Below the pieces are notes generated by a model. The model was not told the origin of the DNA. It saw nothing but the letters and a program-made list of their open reading frames with translations, and did not search any database. Below are positions 32,946-37,813 of a stretch of 37,813 nucleotides of DNA, piece after piece. Every line of letters begins with the position of its first letter. The first letter of the stretch is position 1. The stretch is from an uncultured Bacteroidia bacterium (lineage in GTDB: Bacteria > Bacteroidota > Bacteroidia > Bacteroidales > F082): the NCBI GenBank assembly GCA_913009755.1, contig CAJVWU010000039.1, positions 1-37,813 on the forward strand, in the 5' to 3' direction. The position numbers and the translations under genes are program-made.

Positions 32946-34376
32946 ATGCCAAAATTCCCGGAAAAATACCTGGTTTTTTCACTGTTGTCCCTGATGTTCG
33001 TGGCCTTTGCCATTGCAGTCTTTCTCACCCAAAATAACTTTGGGGGCGGTGATCATTACCAGCATTTCCTGCTGGCTTACTGGGGATGGAAGTATCCAGA
33101 TATGTTGTTTAACTATTGGGGGAAACCGGTTTTCACCCTTCTGATCTCGCCTTTTGCACAACTGGGAATGAACGGCGCCCGGCTTTATAATGTGATCATG
33201 GGGCTGGCCACTGCTTTTCTTGCCTGGAAACTTTCCGTCCGTTTTCGTTTCAAACCGGCCTGGATGGCCATTTTCCTGGTAACGGGCATGCCGGTTTATT
33301 TCATCCTCATGTTCACTTCCCTTACCGAAGTAACGTTCAGCTTCTTCCTGATATTGGCTGTCTTTTTGTTTTTTAAAGAAAAATATATCGGTTCGGCGTT
33401 GGTGCTTTCATTTCTTCCCATGATCCGCACTGAAGGCATTGTGTTAATCCCGGTTTTTATTTTGGCTTACCTGCTTAAAAAACAATACAAAGCCCTTCCG
33501 TTTCTGCTTACCGGTTTTTTGGTGATCAGCCTGGCAGGCCTGCCGTTTCACAAAGGTTTTTTCTGGCTGGTTACCGAAATGCCATACACGGGCAATGCAA
33601 AGGACATTTACGGATCGGGAAGTCTTTTTCATTTTGTTGATTTAAGCCCGCAACTATTCGGACGGTTTTTCAGTTGGTTTATTATTATCGGGTTGTTTGC
33701 TGTTTTTTATCAATGGAAACGCGAAGGACGGCTCAGGCCGGATGATCATTTCTATTTTATCCTGATTGTTGCGGGCTCATTTTTTACTTTTTTTGCTGCA
33801 CACAGCATTGCCTGGTGGAAGGGTATCGGCAATTCGCTGGGCTTGATTCGGGTAATCGGGTCGGTTACGCCGCTTGCCGCGTTGATGGCCATGGCCGGAA
33901 TCAGCTTTGTTTTTAAAGCCCTTAAAAAACGATGGAAAGCTGCAGGAACAGTTGTGCTGATGCTGCTTATTGTCATCAATACCATTGGCATCATCAAAAT
34001 GCAAAAGGGCCTTTTCGGGCCGTCAAACGAGGAAGCGGTTTTAAACCGCGCCTGTGGTTATATTGAGGAAAACGGCCTCGAAAAAAACCGTATTTACTAT
34101 TACAGTTCGTATATCGTTTACAAACTGGGCCTTGACATCAGGAACAGTTCCCAATGCAGAAAGAATCTGCCCGGCGGCGACCATCCCGCTTCCAAAATAC
34201 CCGTGGGCAGCATCATTGTCTGGGATGCCCATTTCGGGCCCAACGAGGGCAGGATGCCGCTGGAACGGTTGAGAAACCAAAAAGAGATGAAAGAGCTAAA
34301 AGTGTTCAAACCTAAAAAGCCATTCAAAGTACTGGGTGGCCATGAATATCAGGTGGTGGTTTTTCAGAAGCAATAA
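32946..34376 (+). CDS. GT-C-like membrane glycosyltransferase
   Basis: The 476-residue protein has roughly nine to ten hydrophobic helices in residues 10-345 and a soluble C-terminal tail of about 120 residues. The first extracytoplasmic loop holds FGGGDHYQHF, with the Asp-His arrangement typical of GT-C enzymes, followed by NYWGKPVFTLL. FLPMIRTEGIVLIP resembles the membrane-embedded Arg-Glu segment of ArnT/PMT relatives. It likely uses a polyprenyl-phosphate sugar made by the GT2 at 31204. It lies 99 bp after the phosphoesterase gene on the same strand, and no consensus promoter is seen in that gap. Confidence 0.7.
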   Translation: MPKFPEKYLVFSLLSLMFVAFAIAVFLTQNNFGGGDHYQHFLLAYWGWKYPDMLFNYWGKPVFTLLISPFAQLGMNGARLYNVIMGLATAFLAWKLSVRFRFKPAWMAIFLVTGMPVYFILMFTSLTEVTFSFFLILAVFLFFKEKYIGSALVLSFLPMIRTEGIVLIPVFILAYLLKKQYKALPFLLTGFLVISLAGLPFHKGFFWLVTEMPYTGNAKDIYGSGSLFHFVDLSPQLFGRFFSWFIIIGLFAVFYQWKREGRLRPDDHFYFILIVAGSFFTFFAAHSIAWWKGIGNSLGLIRVIGSVTPLAALMAMAGISFVFKALKKRWKAAGTVVLMLLIVINTIGIIKMQKGLFGPSNEEAVLNRACGYIEENGLEKNRIYYYSSYIVYKLGLDIRNSSQCRKNLPGGDHPASKIPVGSIIVWDAHFGPNEGRMPLERLRNQKEMKELKVFKPKKPFKVLGGHEYQVVVFQKQ

Positions 34377-34392
34377 GGGGTCTTGATCTGTG

Positions 34393-34467
34393 GAAATTCT
34401 ATTGAAATCCTGATCAAGACCTTCCAGAGTCTGCAAGACCTGGAAGAGTCGGCTACAATGGAATTTC
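34393..34467. repeat. 75-bp imperfect palindrome after the GT-C gene
   Basis: Outer arms gaaattctattg (34393-34404) and caatggaatttc (34456-34467) pair with one mismatch. Inner arms cttccagagtct (34421-34432) and agacctggaag (34436-34446) pair with one bulge. It may end the GT-C transcript, but its composition is that of a dispersed intergenic repeat. Confidence 0.6.
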
Positions 34468-34490
34468 TAATGTCGAATTGCACTAATTGA

Positions 34491-35080
34491 CCTAACCTGA
34501 ATAATTTATATAAACCAAAAAAAGGGAAAGAAATTAGGTTATCCCATTGATGTTCAATATCTTTGGGGTGTCAAAAACAAAAAATCCTTCCCATGAGCGA
34601 AGATACAAATAATTACAACAAACAAAATGAATTATTTTCAGAATCCGGTCAGGCAAGCTTGTTTGATTTAAGCTCTCCGGGCACAAAAAAAGTTGAAGTA
34701 AGGTTTAGTATGGAAGAAACCTCAAGCGATGGGGGCTTTCTTCTTTTAAATGAAGCAGATAAGTATTCAAAACAAAGGCAAGGATTGAACACCCTGCTGA
34801 ATTTTACAGCAAATGGGATTTTGAGAAATGCTTTAAAATATTTGAAGCCATAAGGATTTAAATATCAACCTTAAACTACTGTTCTTTAATTTGTTGAATA
34901 TTTAAGATAGTCCGCCAAGTTTGAAACCCCGATACTGACTGGGAGAATTATGCCCAAAAATGACGATAACCAACAGTAAATCAACTGAAAAACTAAAAGC
35001 AAACAAAAATGATGACCGTTTGGAAATCAATGCAGCAATTATTTGGTGTAAATTTGAGTTTATGAATTAATCAGGTTAAG
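34491..35080. mobile_element. Internally deleted IS1380-family element (remnant)
   Basis: Imperfect terminal inverted repeats, cctaacctgaataattt at 34491 and its counterpart (cttaacctgattaattc read inward from 35080), match at 17 of the first 20 positions. They enclose a shortened transposase frame. At 590 bp the unit is far below the 1.6-1.7 kb of intact IS1380 elements. No target-site duplication is evident. The right arm forms the end of the DUF1611 gene. Confidence 0.5.
34593..34853 (+). pseudogene. IS1380-family transposase, N-terminal fragment
   Basis: The 86-codon frame begins MSEDTNNYNKQ and contains VEVRFSMEETSSDGGFLLL, which resembles the conserved N-terminal SSDGG-LLL signature of IS1380 transposases. 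These proteins normally exceed 400 residues. Here the frame runs into an unrelated or C-terminal stretch (NFTANGILRNALKYLKP) and stops, and no DDE catalytic residues are present. It cannot encode an active transposase but might be mobilised in trans if the terminal repeats are functional. Confidence 0.65.
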
Positions 35081-36136
35081 TAACGCAGGAAATACTTCGC
35101 ATATTTTTTTAATAAGTTTATCGCACCCAAACTTTAAAACATCCGTAACAGGTAGTTTATATCTGTTTTCATACTCCGCTATCATTTTTTCTAATTCAGC
35201 ATCGGTCATGTCCTCATGGTTGATCGTAATGGCAATTACCTTTGAACTTGAGAAGACCTCATTAAGTTCTATCTCACTTTTTAGTGTAGGCATGGGGATG
35301 GCAGGATAATCACAACGGTTCTTTCTTTTTGGCGGGTGCTGGATAATTATTGCATTGGGCATTGCTCCCCTTATGATAGCACTTGATGAGGTAAATGCAG
35401 GATGGCTCAACGCACCTTGTCCTTCAACAAGGATTATGTCCGGGTGTTCTGTCTCGGAGGCATCCACAACAGCTTTTTCAACTTCCCCGGTTGCAAAGCC
35501 GGAAGATAAAACATCTAAGGCCATACCATACTTTGCCCCCTGAAGTAAGCCGGTTTGTCCCGTTGTTACAAATACTGCGTTTACACCCTTCTTTTTCAAG
35601 CCCTCAACAAGAATTCGTGTAGTAGTCCTTTTGCCAACAGCACAATCTGTACCCGTAACAACTATTACAGGAGTTTTGTTTTCGAAAATTTGTCCGCTGA
35701 AAAGATGCAGGTCTTTTCTTTGCGGAGATTTTCTAAAGTCATAGATTTTGACGCCATATTCACTCGCTTTTTGCATAAATTCGTCATCTTCAGTAAAGAA
35801 TTCCGGCAAGCCATTTATGATATTCATCCCTTTTCTCATGGCAGTTATGATTATCTGTCTCTGTTCCTTGTCAAGAAGTGGAGATAGCGGTGCAATACCG
35901 TAAATAAAATATTTCGGGATGTAATTCAACTTGTCCAGGGCATCATCAATACTGCTAAATACAGGGATTCCATTTTTTATTCCATCGAGACATTCGCCTG
36001 CGTCAAGCCCTGCCTTTGTACTGTCTATAATACCAACGATTTTATATATTTCCGAATATCTGACAAGACCATTTGCAACTTTACCATCTATTTTTCCAAA
36101 TTCATTTTCACTATATACTAATGCTTTATCTTTCAT
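35060..36136 (-). CDS. DUF1611 family P-loop protein (DgcN-like)
   Basis: The 358-residue protein has the two-part structure of the DUF1611 family: an N-terminal Rossmann-like domain (1-150, with IVGIIDSTKAG and GIPVFSSIDDAL) and a C-terminal P-loop domain with GTDCAVGKRTT (162-172), TTGQTGLLQGAKYG and ILVEGQGALSHPA. DgcN, a member of this family, acetylates D-glutamate with acetyl-CoA before racemisation by DgcA in some marine bacteria and archaea. No DgcA-type racemase is visible next to this gene, so the substrate here is uncertain. The last six codons lie inside the putative right terminal repeat of the IS1380 remnant, so the native C-terminus may have been altered. Confidence 0.8.
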   Translation of the reverse strand: MKDKALVYSENEFGKIDGKVANGLVRYSEIYKIVGIIDSTKAGLDAGECLDGIKNGIPVFSSIDDALDKLNYIPKYFIYGIAPLSPLLDKEQRQIIITAMRKGMNIINGLPEFFTEDDEFMQKASEYGVKIYDFRKSPQRKDLHLFSGQIFENKTPVIVVTGTDCAVGKRTTTRILVEGLKKKGVNAVFVTTGQTGLLQGAKYGMALDVLSSGFATGEVEKAVVDASETEHPDIILVEGQGALSHPAFTSSSAIIRGAMPNAIIIQHPPKRKNRCDYPAIPMPTLKSEIELNEVFSSSKVIAITINHEDMTDAELEKMIAEYENRYKLPVTDVLKFGCDKLIKKICEVFPALLNLINS

Positions 36137-36246
36137 AGTTTATCTCTTTTATTCAATATCTCTGTTTTAATTCCAACTAATGTCAAAATTAGTCATTGAT
36201 TTTCAATTGTTGATGTTTCTTGCAAATTTTCATTTTTTCACCTTTT

Positions 36247-36597
36247 TTAAGTCTTTTCTCCCGACGTTTGCGAATCAAGCATGGCCCAGGTATTTCCACC
36301 ATCAGTTGATTTATATACCACACCATTACCTGTTGTACCATAGGATCCACAAATCCATATATTGGTTTTATTAACAATGCTTATGGATGTCAGATTCGCA
36401 TCCGTGATTGTTGATGGCGCCTGTACCCTTGTCCAGTGCTGCCCTCCGTCTGTAGTTTTCAGTATTGTATTTTTACTTCCGCATGCCCAGGCATACTTTT
36501 TCTTTTCGACAGGAACGGGATTATCTTTTTTACAACTACCCACGGTGATGACAATAGCTATCAGCACAACTGAAATCAAAACTGTAATTTTCTTCAT
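36247..36597 (-). CDS. Short YCF48/BNR-like lipoprotein, probably truncated
   Basis: The 116-residue product has a lipoprotein signal (VITVGSC, Cys 22) followed by KKDNPVPVEKKK and two BNR/YCF48-type blades: ILKTTDGGQHWTRV and VVYKSTDGGNTWAML, each with an Asp-box. Proteins of this kind normally have five to seven blades and exceed 300 residues, so a two-blade protein cannot close a propeller. The frame ends abruptly after the second blade. No further blades appear in other frames in the 110 bp before the DUF1611 start codon. It is probably the 5' part of a deleted gene, though a small expressed lipoprotein cannot be excluded. Confidence 0.6.
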   Translation of the reverse strand: MKKITVLISVVLIAIVITVGSCKKDNPVPVEKKKYAWACGSKNTILKTTDGGQHWTRVQAPSTITDANLTSISIVNKTNIWICGSYGTTGNGVVYKSTDGGNTWAMLDSQTSGEKT

Positions 36598-36799
36598 TCC
36601 AATATAATCTTAAGTGAATACCCGAATTTTTTATTGTTATTTTTTCCAATAAACGCTACCGTGTGCGGGTATGACACGTGCCGCATTTCTTGTTTAAATT
36701 TCTTTAAAGTTAAACCTTTTTTCTGAACAGGAACGACAACCGTAATTAATTCCGGCACCGGCAATAAACGAAGGAGATATGTCTATACATATATTTTAC

Positions 36800-36807
36800 T
36801 ATTTTTG
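36800..36807 (+). promoter_or_regulatory. Putative -7 box upstream of the hydrolase pseudogene
   Basis: TATTTTTG fits TAnnTTTG and lies 60 bp before the ATG at 36868. The 36598-36867 interval otherwise holds no recognised element. Confidence 0.35.
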
Positions 36808-36867
36808 TTGCAACCGTGCTCTTTATTCTGACAAAAAGTAAGGGGAAGCTCTTCTTAAAATAAAAAC

Positions 36868-37540
36868 ATGCCTTATACAAAAGTTAATGGTGTTAACCTC
36901 TATTACGAAATTCATGGAAAAGGAACCCCTTTGATTCTTGTTGCCGGCATGGTTAGTGATTCCCAAAGCTGGCTACCGGTAATAAAAGAATTATCAATGC
37001 ATTACCGTGTTATCATCTTTGACAACAGAGGTGTAGGCAGGACGAAACCTCAGGATGCCGCAATGACCATACAGCAAATTACCGATGACTGTATTGCTCT
37101 GATCAAACATCTCGGCCTGCCGGTTGTTCACCTTCTCGGGCACTCAATGGGAGGCTTTGTTGCTCTTGATTGTGCCATCCGCTATCCGAAATATGTTTTA
37201 CTGGATATTTTCAAAATCTTTCTTTGAAAATAATGAAAACCCGGAGAATGCTGTTCGGCTGGCAGTGGAATATCCTTTCCCTCAGTCTAAAACAGCATTT
37301 AAGCATCAGGTTGAAGCCATTAAAGCATTTAACTGCCAGGAGGGTTTATCCGGGATCACTTCAAAGACGATGATCCTGTGCGGAGAGAAAGACCTGCTGT
37401 TTTCTCCCGAAGAAAGTTTGCGTGTGTTGCAGGCAATTCCGGGAGCAGAGTTTTCCGTTGTCAAGCGGGCTGCGCATGCCATGTTTTTGGAAAAGCCCGA
37501 TGAAACGACAAACCTTATTCTGAATTTTTTAAAAAGCTGA
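36868..37540 (+). pseudogene. Alpha/beta hydrolase, disrupted by internal deletion and frameshift
   Basis: The first frame (36868-37227) encodes the N-terminal half of an alpha/beta hydrolase: an oxyanion-loop region, FDNRGVGRTKP and the nucleophile elbow GHSMGG, up to AIRYPKYV. It then shifts frame and stops. The C-terminal half continues in another frame from about 37205 as FSKSFFENNENPENA, then MILCGEKDLLF with the acid-site region and KRAAHAMFLEKPDE with the catalytic His. In intact relatives about 40-50 residues of lid sequence lie between these two parts; they are absent here. All three catalytic residues are encoded, but no single product contains them. Confidence 0.82.
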
Positions 37541-37690
37541 TATTTTGCTTTTCGGAATTATCCAAACTTTATCTGTATCTTATCCGTATTAATAACACAC
37601 AACGGCTTGAATTAAGTCTGGAGTATAAAAAAATGGATTTGTTCATAATCAATTCACCGTGTGTGGGTCTGTCTCATTAGTTTTCTTATT

Positions 37691-37813
37691 TCCTTAAATC
37701 CGCAAGATAGTTATTAACAAAACCGGCAAATAACTGTGCAAAAGTTCTTTACACAGTATTTGACCGGTAAATCTCATCACCTATTTTAGTGCTGTTAAAT
37801 AAACTAACGGTGA
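37691..37813. repeat. Right arm of window-terminal inverted repeat (123 bp)
   Basis: Exact reverse complement of 5-127. The 150 bp between the hydrolase pseudogene and this arm contain nothing recognisable. Confidence 0.9.

Noticed and set aside
1-37813. The whole window as a composite transposon or a circular replicon closed by the end repeats
   Set aside because: The repeats are inverted, which does not circularise, and the interior carries single-copy housekeeping genes with no integrase or transfer genes.

Overview
The window reads as chromosomal DNA from an uncultured member of the Bacteroidota, probably class Bacteroidia. The signs are consistent. Promoters resemble the Bacteroidota form (TTTG about 20 nt upstream of TAnnTTTG). 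Two secreted proteins end in type IX secretion (T9SS) sorting domains. MurF and Alr are fused in one polypeptide. Many genes encode lipoproteins with a classical lipobox. No rRNA, tRNA, CRISPR array or prophage was seen. Both ends of the window are one perfect 123-bp sequence in inverted orientation, so the window most likely stops at a dispersed repeat.

Layout. 1-2646: a solitary AAA_14/DUF4143-type ATPase bracketed by two pairs of 16-bp palindromic sites, then an atypical extended SDR. 2807-10015 (minus): a secreted hypothetical protein and two T9SS cargo proteins (531 and 1656 aa), with a G12 tract upstream. 10391-15191: housekeeping genes, obgE (minus) divergent from pdxA and murF-alr (plus). 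15246-16444: two paralogous lipoproteins. 16590-34376: a large envelope locus with a VTC-domain protein, a DUF4956 membrane protein, two giant CotH-kinase lipoproteins, two GT-C-like membrane proteins, a GT2 glycosyltransferase, three intact metallophosphoesterase-like lipoproteins plus a fragment of a fourth, and two small PKD lipoproteins. 34491-37540: an IS1380-type remnant, a DUF1611 protein, a short YCF48-like lipoprotein and a broken alpha/beta hydrolase.

How the genes may work together. The envelope locus is the best candidate for an undescribed system. It puts putative extracytoplasmic kinases (CotH), a polyphosphate-polymerase-like VTC protein with its usual DUF4956 partner, putative lipoprotein phosphoesterases and lipid-linked sugar transferases side by side. 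A similar jelly-roll-like module appears in both CotH proteins and in one GT-C protein. A surface phosphate or glycan modification system is a reasonable inference, but the sequence does not prove it. The locus has been rearranged recently: a tandem duplication of a divergent phosphoesterase/PKD pair, near-identical beta-helix blocks in the two CotH genes, a phosphoesterase fragment abutting a CotH stop codon, and an 0.8-kb gene-free stretch packed with mini-hairpins.
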